This document shows, piece by piece, positions 1-6,603 of a DNA stretch of 7,794 nucleotides. This DNA comes from an uncultured Spirochaetales bacterium (lineage in GTDB: Bacteria > Spirochaetota > Spirochaetia > Sphaerochaetales > Sphaerochaetaceae), in contig CAMEXG010000096.1 of the NCBI GenBank assembly GCA_945947045.1, positions 1-7,794 on the forward strand, written 5' to 3'. A model generated the notes under the pieces. That model made no database searches, had not been told where the DNA came from, and worked only from the letters and a program-made list of their open reading frames with translations. Position 1 is the first letter of the stretch. Each line of letters opens with the position of its first letter. A program made the translations under genes and the position numbers.

Positions 1-950
1 TTGACAAAACAAAACTACCGGAAGGAATTTACGCATTAATTGAAACAAACAAAGGTGACATTCTACTTTCTCTTGAATATAAGAAAGTCCCTATGACAGT
101 CTGTAACTTTATTGGGCTAGCGGAAGGTGAATTGAACCTGGAGAAGAAGGGGACACCCTTCTATGATGGTCTTAAATTCCATCGTGTAATCGACAACTTC
201 ATGATCCAGGGTGGTTGCCCAAAGGGAAATGGTACTGGAGGTCCTGGATATAGATTCCCTGATGAATTTGATTCTTCTTTGAAGCATACAGGTCCTGGTG
301 TTCTTTCTATGGCTAATGCTGGCCCGGGAACAAATGGCAGCCAGTTCTTTATTACTCATGTTGCCACTCCTTGGCTTGATGGAAAACACACAGTATTTGG
401 CCATGTTGTAGAAGGACAGGATGTAGTCAATAAGATCAAACAGGGTGACAAGATGAATAAGGTCTCTATCATCCGTGTAGGTGAAGATGCAGAGAATTTC
501 AGTACTACAGCTACAGATTTTGCTGAATATGTCCAGGGAGTTGAAGCAAGGGAAAAGAAAAAGCTTGAAGAGGAGAAGAAAAGAGTGTTGGATGAAATAA
601 AAGCTAGATATCCAAACGCTAAGAAAACTCCTTCCGGTCTTATGTATGTGGTTGATAGAGAGGGTGAAGGCGGCGCTTCCCCGAAATATGGTCAAAGAGT
701 TACTGTGCACTACCAAGGAACTCTTATGGACGGAACAATCTTCGACTCTTCATATTTGAGAAAAGAGCCTGCAACTTTCCAGATCGGACAGGTGATTGAT
801 GGTTGGAACGAGGCTCTTCAGACTATGACCAAAAATGAAAAGAGGACACTTATTATTCCATCTGAACTTGGATATGGCGAGTATGGATATCCAGGAGTCA
901 TTCCTCCTAATGCATGGCTCATTTTTGAGGTAGAGCTATTAAAGTTCTGA
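1..950 (+). CDS. Dual-domain peptidyl-prolyl isomerase (cyclophilin-FKBP fusion), 5' end outside window
   Basis: This enzyme catalyses cis-trans isomerisation of Xaa-Pro bonds and carries two unrelated isomerase domains in one chain. The reading frame is open from base 3, so the gene starts upstream. The ATG at 93 is internal, because the 30 codons before it encode the first cyclophilin strand (GIYALIETNKGDILLSLEY). Counting that Met as 1, the cyclophilin domain runs to about 130 and keeps the expected catalytic and ligand-site residues: R31, F36, M37, Q39, Q84, F86, W94 and H99. Residues 145-175 form a charged Lys/Glu-rich linker, probably helical. The FKBP domain spans about 180-285 with Y207, F217-D218, F229, V234-I235, W238, Y261 and F278, so both active sites look intact. 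A signal peptide cannot be judged because the N-terminus is missing. The stop overlaps the radA start by one base, so the two are probably cotranscribed. The cyclophilin-then-FKBP order is known from Treponema denticola. The family call is very secure; the cellular role is unknown. Confidence 0.95.
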   Translation, partial: DKTKLPEGIYALIETNKGDILLSLEYKKVPMTVCNFIGLAEGELNLEKKGTPFYDGLKFHRVIDNFMIQGGCPKGNGTGGPGYRFPDEFDSSLKHTGPGVLSMANAGPGTNGSQFFITHVATPWLDGKHTVFGHVVEGQDVVNKIKQGDKMNKVSIIRVGEDAENFSTTATDFAEYVQGVEAREKKKLEEEKKRVLDEIKARYPNAKKTPSGLMYVVDREGEGGASPKYGQRVTVHYQGTLMDGTIFDSSYLRKEPATFQIGQVIDGWNEALQTMTKNEKRTLIIPSELGYGEYGYPGVIPPNAWLIFEVELLKF

Positions 951-2317
951 TGAAGGGTAATAGTGTAAAATACGTCTGCAGGGAATGTGGACATGAAGAA
1001 ACAAAATGGGCAGGAAAATGTCCTGAGTGTGGCAGCTGGAACAGCTTCGAGGAAGTCGAAGCTGCTTCAGCTAATGTTTGTAACCCAAATACAACCGTGA
1101 TAGATACAAGCGTGAGAAAGCTTTCTGAGATTCCATATGAGAAGACGATGAGAGTATCCTCAGGCATCATTGAGTTGGACAGGGTCCTCGGTGGAGGGGT
1201 GATGAGACCCTCTGCAGTACTTGTTGGAGGAGAACCTGGGATTGGAAAGTCCACAATAATGATTCAGATGCTTTCCTCTCTTTCCTCTTCTGCGTCAGTG
1301 TTGTATGTATCAGGAGAGGAATCTCCTTCTCAAGTTAAAATGAGAGCAGAGAGACTCGGTCTAGATACGTCTAAGATAGATATTTTTTGTGATACCAGAC
1401 TTGAGGCGCTTTTGGATTTAATAGAGAAAAGGAAACCCGGGTACATAGTCGTAGACTCTCTTCAGACACTCTCTACGGCCTCTGTAGCCTCTTCTGCCGG
1501 CTCTCCCAACCAGATTAAGACTTGTTGCATGGAACTCTCACTGAGGGCCAAGAAATGCGGCTCTGCTATTTTCTTTGTTGGACATGTAACAAAGGAAGGT
1601 ACCATAGCGGGACCAAAGATTGTCGAGCACATGGTTGATACCGTCCTTTACTTTGAGAATGCAGAGAGCGGAATGAGAATGCTTAGGGCTGCAAAGAGTA
1701 GATTCGGCAGTGTGGACGAGATAGGTCTTTTTGAGATGACAGAGAAAGGTCTGGTGTGCGTAAAGGATGCCTCTAGGTATTTTTTAAGTGCAAGAAGTGA
1801 TGGAGATCTTCCTTCCGGTATAGCATTCACTCCAGTAATAGAAGGATCCCGTACTTTTGTCGTGGAGGTTCAAGCTCTTGCTGTTCCTGCAAGGAGCGGT
1901 TATCAAAGGATATATTCAGACAAAGTTGATATGGGTAGAGTCAATAGAATAGCTGCTATTCTCGAGCGTCATGCAGGATTGGATCTCTCTCAAGATGATA
2001 TATATGTCAATGTGGCTGGAGGAATGAAGCTTAAAGAGGGGGCTGTTGATTTAGCGTTGGCTTTGGCTTTGTATTCTTCGAAGACAGATACTCCTCTTCC
2101 TTCTGTTCTGGCTTCTTTCGGAGAATTATCTCTTGCAGGAGAAGTAAGACCTGTTACATTCTCTTCACGTAGGTCTAAAACTCTTTATGATATGGGTTTT
2201 TCCAAGATAATCGTAAGCCAGGGAACGGAGAACGAAGGTAGTGTAGACACAATTAAGGCAAAAGATATAAGAAGTGCCGTAATCGCTGCTTTCAAGGGTG
2301 CAAAAAAGAATAAGTAA
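950..2317 (+). CDS. radA: DNA repair protein RadA (Sms)
   Basis: RadA is a cytosolic ATPase related to RecA that promotes branch migration of recombination intermediates and acts with RecA in repair. The 455-residue length is normal for the family. An N-terminal four-cysteine zinc finger (C10, C13, C24, C27) is followed by a RecA-like core. That core has a Walker A loop GEPGIGKST at 94-102 (K100), SGEES at 121-125, Walker B ending in D169, and GHVTKEG at 211-217. The RadA-specific motif, normally KNRFG, reads KSRFG at 249-253. The C-terminal Lon-like domain (about 285-450, NVAGG and AVDLALALAL) has no serine where the Lon protease nucleophile would lie, as is usual in RadA. The ATG overlaps the upstream TGA (TGATG) and no well-placed Shine-Dalgarno is visible; the nearest GAGG is about 19 bases away. 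Translation is therefore probably coupled to the isomerase gene. Confidence 0.97.
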   Translation: MKGNSVKYVCRECGHEETKWAGKCPECGSWNSFEEVEAASANVCNPNTTVIDTSVRKLSEIPYEKTMRVSSGIIELDRVLGGGVMRPSAVLVGGEPGIGKSTIMIQMLSSLSSSASVLYVSGEESPSQVKMRAERLGLDTSKIDIFCDTRLEALLDLIEKRKPGYIVVDSLQTLSTASVASSAGSPNQIKTCCMELSLRAKKCGSAIFFVGHVTKEGTIAGPKIVEHMVDTVLYFENAESGMRMLRAAKSRFGSVDEIGLFEMTEKGLVCVKDASRYFLSARSDGDLPSGIAFTPVIEGSRTFVVEVQALAVPARSGYQRIYSDKVDMGRVNRIAAILERHAGLDLSQDDIYVNVAGGMKLKEGAVDLALALALYSSKTDTPLPSVLASFGELSLAGEVRPVTFSSRRSKTLYDMGFSKIIVSQGTENEGSVDTIKAKDIRSAVIAAFKGAKKNK

Positions 2318-2360
2318 TGACCCCTAATAAATAGTTATATAAATTTGTTAGGAATCATTA
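2315..2360. repeat. AT-rich imperfect inverted repeat starting at the radA stop codon
   Basis: TAATGA (2315-2320, including the TAA stop) pairs with TCATTA (2355-2360). After a 2x2 mismatch, CCTAATAAA (2323-2331) pairs with TTTGTTAGG (2344-2352) through one T-G wobble, leaving a 12-base loop. A second, mutually exclusive pairing is AAATAGTTA (2329-2337) with TAACTATTT (2369-2377). The fold may protect or help end the radA transcript. It lacks a GC-rich stem and a T-run directly after it, so it is not a classical terminator by itself, and chance pairing in AT-rich DNA is possible. Confidence 0.4.
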
Positions 2361-2387
2361 TTAATTGTTAACTATTTGTAATGTAAA

Positions 2388-2420
2388 AAATAAGACAGGA
2401 AGAGTATTCCTGCCTTATTT
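2388..2420. terminator. Hairpin terminator between convergent radA and TraB-family genes
   Basis: Two 14-base arms (2388-2401 and 2407-2420) surround the 5-base loop GAGTA. Read on the plus strand there is one A-C mismatch. Read on the minus strand that pair becomes a G-U wobble and the stem is fully paired, followed by a T-rich run (TTATTTTTT). The hairpin lies 6 bases past the TGA of the TraB-family gene, so it is primarily that operon's rho-independent terminator. It probably also serves radA, since TTATTTATTTT follows on the plus strand. Confidence 0.85.
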
Positions 2421-2426
2421 ATTTTA

Positions 2427-3617
2427 TCATATTCTTGCGATAATAAACGGGAATGCTACCAGAGACCCGAGAATACTACCAATACTACTTGTCAGAAGTG
2501 CTACGAGACACTTTAAGATTCTGTTTTTATACCAGCCTTTTAGTGTAAGTGCGTCTGTAGACATATTTTCGAAATCCTTGACTTTCGGTGGCTTAAAGGA
2601 AGCTTGCCAAATGCCGGCAAATATTCCTACTCCCAGAACTGGATTTAAAACGAAGAATGGCGCTGTAACACCAGATAGAAGGCATGTCAGGAAGGAAGCT
2701 CCTCCGATAAGAGTGAATATAAATGTAGAGGAAGCATTGGCAGCCATCCACCATAGGAAAGCTTTGATTCCTTGATCCCAGCCGTTGAGAACGATACCTA
2801 AAACGACAAGTAATACGATTAGAGTAGGTATCACCCATTGTGCAATTTTACTTCCTACACCTTTGGGGGGGATGACTGTCAGGTCAGAAATATCTAGGGA
2901 AAGCTCTCCTTTCTCAAGTTTCTCGAAAGTCCTTATAATACCTTGTGTGTGACCTGCTCCTATTACAGCTACTTTAGTTTTTCCTGCTGCTTTAAAAATA
3001 GATGTAGCGAGGTATCTGTCTCTTTCGTCAATGAGTACTTCTTTTACGGAAGGGAGTTCTTTCGCAACTTCCTTCATCATTGATTCCAAAGTCTCTTCAT
3101 TCTTTAATTCTGCAAGTTCTTCTTCTGATATCTCTTCTTTAGAGAATGCTGCAGATATTAATGTGGCAAGAAGCTTACATTTATTCCAAAGGGTGCTTTT
3201 TCCCCAGGCGCGACGGAATGTAATTTGGATTTCTCTGTCACATAGAGAGACAGGTATTCCCATTTCCTCTGCAAGTTTTGCAGCTCCAACAATCTCTGCT
3301 CCTGGATCTGCTCCTGTCTGGGCACCCATTCTTTTCTGGAATGAAGCTAAAGCAGTATTTGCCAATAGAAGAAATCCCTTTCCGTCTTTAAGGATTTTCT
3401 TTATATCCATATTCTCCCAGCTTTTTTCCTGGGTTTTGCTCTTCATTCTTCCATCGTCAAGTTCAATGCATACACGGTCGGGATGCTGTTCTTCGATAAT
3501 TGAACGCACTTCCTCTACGCTTTGGTTAGAGACATGTGCAGTCCCTACAAGATGAATTACGTTTCCATTATCGAAGTGAATGACGTGGTATGTGTCGCTA
3601 ATCTTTTCTGTAACCAT
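2427..3617 (-). CDS. TraB/PrgY-family protein with C-terminal membrane domain
   Basis: The family is named after enterococcal TraB/PrgY, membrane proteins that reduce activity of secreted peptide pheromones, and is distantly related to Tiki/GumN-type putative metalloproteases. In most bacteria the substrate is unknown. Numbering from the ATG at 3617 (396 aa), the conserved first motif GTAHVS lies at 25-30, ELDDGR at 52-57, DRE at 127-129, ERDRYLA at 198-204 and the second conserved motif GAGH at 230-233. From about 265 to the end there are roughly four hydrophobic segments (near 267-287, 292-318, 325-346 and 366-393), so the N-terminal domain is anchored to the membrane. An in-frame TTG at 3626 would add three residues, but it abuts a strong hairpin. 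I prefer the ATG, although neither start has a visible Shine-Dalgarno. It is last in the minus-strand cluster, 54 bp after pepD, and ends at a strong terminator. The family is certain; the function here is not, and nothing nearby suggests pheromone signalling. Confidence 0.9.
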   Translation of the reverse strand: MVTEKISDTYHVIHFDNGNVIHLVGTAHVSNQSVEEVRSIIEEQHPDRVCIELDDGRMKSKTQEKSWENMDIKKILKDGKGFLLLANTALASFQKRMGAQTGADPGAEIVGAAKLAEEMGIPVSLCDREIQITFRRAWGKSTLWNKCKLLATLISAAFSKEEISEEELAELKNEETLESMMKEVAKELPSVKEVLIDERDRYLATSIFKAAGKTKVAVIGAGHTQGIIRTFEKLEKGELSLDISDLTVIPPKGVGSKIAQWVIPTLIVLLVVLGIVLNGWDQGIKAFLWWMAANASSTFIFTLIGGASFLTCLLSGVTAPFFVLNPVLGVGIFAGIWQASFKPPKVKDFENMSTDALTLKGWYKNRILKCLVALLTSSIGSILGSLVAFPFIIARI

Positions 3618-3626
3618 ACTAATCAA

Positions 3627-3655
3627 TATAACCGTCGTGGGGAACGACGGCTATA
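3627..3655 (-). promoter_or_regulatory. Intercistronic hairpin directly upstream of the TraB-family start
   Basis: On the minus strand TATAGCCGTCGT pairs with ACGACGGTTATA around the loop TCCCC. This gives 12 pairs including one G-U, which would be an A-C mismatch if transcribed from the plus strand. It sits between the pepD stop and the TraB-family start, ending 9 bases before the ATG, where a Shine-Dalgarno would normally be. Only a weak T-containing tail (TTGATTAGT) follows, so an intercistronic attenuator, a processing or stability element, or a translational control hairpin are all possible. Confidence 0.6.
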
Positions 3656-3671
3656 GTTTTCCTTATGAGAT

Positions 3672-5099
3672 TTATTTGATTTCTTTAAGCATTGCTTTTA
3701 CGAAGGCTGCAACTCTCTCTGCTGATTCAACTTCTACATGCTCGTTTACAGAGTGGACATCAAAGAGATTAGGACCGATAGACAAGGAATCCATGCCCTT
3801 TATTCTATCATTGATGGTACCACATTCAAGACCGGCATGGATTGCTGTGATAATCGGTTCCTTGCCTACAATCTTGACATAAGCATTCTTTACTTCTTTA
3901 GTAAATGCAGAATCAGGATTAGGAGCCCAGGCTGGGTATCCATCACCAATTTTTACACTAAATCCATTTCCTTCAAGGACAGACTGAATCTCATAGGCGA
4001 GGTTGAGTTTACTTGTTTCCACCGAGGAACGGACAGAGTATGTAATTTTAACACTCTTTTCATCCATCTCTACAATTGCCATATTGTCACTTGTCTCGAC
4101 GACGCCCTTGAGAGCCATAGACCAGCTTCTGACACCTGTAGGCGAAGTAAATAGAGTCTCTCCTATTTTTCTTGATAGGTTCTCTGTAAGAACCATTTCC
4201 GGTGTCTCGGTATTTTCAATAGTTATTTTAGCATTAGGATCGGAGTATTTATATTCAGTCTCTATTTCTTTCTGAAGATTGTTTATTATACTCTCTGCTA
4301 CTTCCTTCTCTGATACTGTTATTACAGCCTCTGCTGTTGATGGAATGACGTTTCTTCTTGTTCCACCCTTGATGCTGCTGATTCTGTATCCGGGAATTCT
4401 GTTCAAAGCCCTGCCAAGAAGCTTGATGGCATTTGCCCTCTCTTTATGAATCTCTCCTCCGGAATGACCGCCGAGAAGACCTGATACTTTGATTTTTACA
4501 CTTTCGCCTTCAGCTGTCTCCCATCTGCATTTTCTTTCCCCCACTACATCAATGCCACCTGCGCATCCTATGTAGAAGATGCCCTCTTCTTCGCTGTCGA
4601 GGTTAAGAAGTCTTCTGGAGTCGATGTCTTTTTCTTCTACGTTTTCAGCTCCTGTGAGCCCGACTTCTTCATTTACGGTGAAAATACCTTCAAGTGGGCC
4701 ATGCTCTGCGTTTTCATCTGAGAAGATATCAAGGGCAAGAGCAATTGCAATACCATTGTCTGCTCCGAGAGAAGTATCTTTTGCCCAGATATTCTTTCCA
4801 TCTGTCATAATTTCAATTGGATCTTTTGAGAAGTCATGATCCGAGCCTTCTCTTTTTACGCAGACCATGTCCATATGACCCTGAAGAGCAATGGAAGGAT
4901 AGTCTTCATAGCCTGGTGTGGCTTTGACCTTCATGATGACATTGCCTATATTATCTGAAAAGGCTTTGATTCCATTATCATTAGCCCACGAAAGAAGATA
5001 GTTTCTTATTCCTTCTTCATTTCCACTTTCCCTAGGAATAGCAGATATATCTGAAAAGATCTTCCATAATCTCTTATTGTTTAATTTGTCATACCACAT
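3672..5099 (-). CDS. pepD: Aminoacyl-histidine dipeptidase / cytosolic nonspecific dipeptidase (PepD, M20 family)
   Basis: This is a zinc-dependent cytosolic dipeptidase that hydrolyses a broad range of unblocked dipeptides, including Xaa-His and carnosine-like substrates, so it completes peptide breakdown. Its 475 residues are close to the roughly 485 of E. coli PepD. All M20 dinuclear metal-site residues are visible: H75 in QGHMD with D77, bridging D114 in LGADNG, the general base E144 with metal ligand E145 in NEEVG, D168 in LNLDSEEEG, and H421 in HAGLECG. The lid/dimerisation insert begins near 200 with GLLGGHSGG (H212). The ATG at 5099 is well supported by AGGAG on the minus strand at 5109-5113, 9 bases upstream. 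It follows the MATE gene by 43 bp and precedes the TraB-family gene, and it may have its own promoter in the gap. Confidence 0.96.
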   Translation of the reverse strand: MWYDKLNNKRLWKIFSDISAIPRESGNEEGIRNYLLSWANDNGIKAFSDNIGNVIMKVKATPGYEDYPSIALQGHMDMVCVKREGSDHDFSKDPIEIMTDGKNIWAKDTSLGADNGIAIALALDIFSDENAEHGPLEGIFTVNEEVGLTGAENVEEKDIDSRRLLNLDSEEEGIFYIGCAGGIDVVGERKCRWETAEGESVKIKVSGLLGGHSGGEIHKERANAIKLLGRALNRIPGYRISSIKGGTRRNVIPSTAEAVITVSEKEVAESIINNLQKEIETEYKYSDPNAKITIENTETPEMVLTENLSRKIGETLFTSPTGVRSWSMALKGVVETSDNMAIVEMDEKSVKITYSVRSSVETSKLNLAYEIQSVLEGNGFSVKIGDGYPAWAPNPDSAFTKEVKNAYVKIVGKEPIITAIHAGLECGTINDRIKGMDSLSIGPNLFDVHSVNEHVEVESAERVAAFVKAMLKEIK

Positions 5100-5108
5100 A
5101 TATTATTT

Positions 5109-5129
5109 CTCCTGACGATAATTGTAGCA
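5109..5129 (-). promoter_or_regulatory. Possible extended -10 promoter and Shine-Dalgarno of pepD
   Basis: In the 43-bp gap between the MATE gene and pepD the minus strand reads TGCTACAAT (5129-5121), an extended -10 element (TGn plus TACAAT). AGGAG follows at 5113-5109, 9 bases before the pepD ATG. No good -35 is visible. Transcription would begin close to 5114, just upstream of the Shine-Dalgarno. The ribosome-binding site is secure; the promoter is a tentative internal promoter within the three-gene cluster. Confidence 0.45.
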
Positions 5130-5142
5130 CTATTGAAAATGT

Positions 5143-6498
5143 TTATCTCTCCCTTAATGAAAGATCCTTTATCCATTTTCCACTTCTTACTCTTACTTCT
5201 CCGATGATCATCTTTGGAATAATCTCTGAGAGTTTAAAAAGCAGAATCGCCCAAAGAGAAAGATGGAGATACTTAGAGCCTATGAATGCCAAAGGAATAC
5301 TCAATAGATACATAGGTATTATCTCTGATAAAAGTGAATATCTGCTGTCTCCGCCGCTACGAAGTATTCCTACCATTATTACGACGCCTGTCATTTCAAA
5401 AGGAAGTAAAAAAGAAAAAGAGAAAAGAGCTTTGACGGCAGTACTTACAGCCTCTGGTGAAATATTGTATAGACTTATCATCATTGGTGATATGATAAGC
5501 TCCGTAATGCCCATAAACAGGCCTATAGAAAGAGTATATAAGATAATTTTCATACTCCACCTCTGTGCCTTTTCTTTATCTCCTTCTCCTATGATATTTC
5601 CTAGAATTACACCCGAACCGTTTGCTAGTCCCAAACCAGCTACAAAAAACAGGTCCTGAATAGTCATGTCTATGTTGAAAGCGGCGAAGGCTGCCGTGCC
5701 AAGGGATGAATAAGATATTTTATAAAGGATTGAACCTATACTCCAAAGTGTCTCATGGAGAAATGCAGGAAGTCCTGTGGATCCCATTGCTTTTATGAAT
5801 GATTTGTCCCACTTAAAGTCCTCTCTTCTTCTGGTGACAAATGGAGCTTTTCTTCTTATTGAAATGATTATCAACAACAAGGCTTCAGTAAGTCTTGATA
5901 TCACAGTCGCCAATGCTCCTCCAAAGACTCCTAATCGGGGGAATGGCCCGAGCCCGAAGATCAAGAGAGCGTTGAGAACAGCATTAAGAAAAAGAGAAAA
6001 GACAGTAGTATACATGGGAGTCTTTGCATCTCCCATAGCCCTGAAAGCCCCACTATACATCATAGAAAAGCCTACGAAGATATAAGAGAAACCTACTGTC
6101 CTAAGATAAACTATGCCAGTTTCTATTACTCTTTCATCTTGTGAAAATAAAGACATAAAAGATAAGGGAAAGAATGAGACGAATATCCAGCCCAGAGTTC
6201 CTATGATTACTGAAATGACTGTTGTAAAAGTAGTTACTTTTCTCATTTCATCCAAGTTTTTTGCTCCGAAATATTGGGCTAGAAAGATCGATCCTCCACT
6301 ATTGAGACCGAAGAAAGCCATTTGTAGAAATAAATAAAACTGATTTGCTCCTCCTATTGCAGCTACTTCAGCTTCACCCAACTGCCCGATCATAAGAGTG
6401 TCCAGAAATCCAAGGCCTGATTGGACTAGACTCTGAAGCATTATTGGGAATGCTACTAAAAATAGTTTTGAGATCAATTCTTTATTATCTTTCTTCAT
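5143..6498 (-). CDS. MATE-family multidrug/metabolite efflux transporter
   Basis: This inner-membrane exporter of the MATE family uses the sodium or proton gradient to expel cationic drugs or metabolites; the substrate cannot be told from sequence. Its 451 residues and about 12 hydrophobic segments are standard. The two six-helix halves show the expected internal echo, with RAMGDAKTPM at 153-162 in the first half and ILRSGGDSR at 378-386 in the second. TM1 carries FLDTLMIG with D33 at the position of the functional Asp of NorM-type transporters. TM7 carries GLPAFLHETLW with E249, matching the NorM glutamate. The loop NGSGVILGNIIGEGD (293-307) is the typical GxxxGxxxG region. It heads the minus-strand cluster with pepD and the TraB-family gene, divergent from the lipid kinase. 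No Shine-Dalgarno precedes the ATG, and a plausible promoter places the transcript start at or next to the ATG. Confidence 0.96.
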   Translation of the reverse strand: MKKDNKELISKLFLVAFPIMLQSLVQSGLGFLDTLMIGQLGEAEVAAIGGANQFYLFLQMAFFGLNSGGSIFLAQYFGAKNLDEMRKVTTFTTVISVIIGTLGWIFVSFFPLSFMSLFSQDERVIETGIVYLRTVGFSYIFVGFSMMYSGAFRAMGDAKTPMYTTVFSLFLNAVLNALLIFGLGPFPRLGVFGGALATVISRLTEALLLIIISIRRKAPFVTRRREDFKWDKSFIKAMGSTGLPAFLHETLWSIGSILYKISYSSLGTAAFAAFNIDMTIQDLFFVAGLGLANGSGVILGNIIGEGDKEKAQRWSMKIILYTLSIGLFMGITELIISPMMISLYNISPEAVSTAVKALFSFSFLLPFEMTGVVIMVGILRSGGDSRYSLLSEIIPMYLLSIPLAFIGSKYLHLSLWAILLFKLSEIIPKMIIGEVRVRSGKWIKDLSLRER

Positions 6499-6505
6499 TT
6501 AGGGA

Positions 6506-6534
6506 AGAATAAAACATTAAAAGAATGGCATCAA
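6506..6534 (-). promoter_or_regulatory. Predicted promoter of the MATE gene cluster
   Basis: On the minus strand TTGATG (6534-6529) and TATTCT (6511-6506) are separated by exactly 17 bases. Each matches the sigma-70 consensus at 4 of 6 positions. The -10 box ends only 7 bases before the ATG at 6498, so transcription would start at about the A of the ATG. This fits the missing Shine-Dalgarno and implies a leaderless messenger. Confidence 0.5.
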
Positions 6535-6555
6535 TATTGCATTCATTGTAATATT
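6533..6555. promoter_or_regulatory. Imperfect 23-bp palindrome, candidate operator between divergent genes
   Basis: The half-sites AATATTGCA (6533-6541) and TGTAATATT (6547-6555) are complementary at 8 of 9 positions around the 5-base centre TTCAT. The element overlaps the edge of the predicted MATE -35 box and covers the possible -35 of the lipid kinase gene, so one bound dimer could control both directions. Exporters of this type are often controlled by MarR- or TetR-type repressors, but no regulator gene is in the window. The low GC content makes chance symmetry a real possibility. Confidence 0.4.
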
Positions 6556-6564
6556 TCGGATAAA
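6537..6564 (+). promoter_or_regulatory. Weak candidate promoter of the lipid kinase gene
   Basis: TTGCAT (6537-6542) and GATAAA (6559-6564) are 16 bases apart. The -10 matches consensus at 4 of 6 positions and the -35 at only 3. It is the best-spaced pair I found upstream of the gene, with a leader of about 33 bases. Nothing confirms it. Confidence 0.25.
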
Positions 6565-6603
6565 CCAAGAGTGATAACAAAACAATAGAGAGGAATCCCC
6601 CAA

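Noticed and set aside
117..716. 199-codon open frame on the minus strand opposite the isomerase gene
   Set aside because: It is antisense to clearly conserved cyclophilin/FKBP sequence, its translation is low-complexity Ser/Phe/Cys-rich, and it resembles no family.
2365..2775. 136-codon plus-strand frame starting after radA
   Set aside because: It runs through the terminator hairpin and antisense to the conserved membrane domain of the TraB-family gene, so it is a shadow frame.
3031..3555. 174-codon plus-strand frame opposite the TraB-family gene
   Set aside because: The Ser/Phe-rich translation mirrors the acidic helices of the real gene on the other strand; there is no recognisable domain.
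3624..3626. TTG as start of the TraB-family gene
   Set aside because: It abuts the base of the upstream hairpin, adds only three residues and has no ribosome-binding site; the ATG at 3617 is the simpler choice, though not proven.
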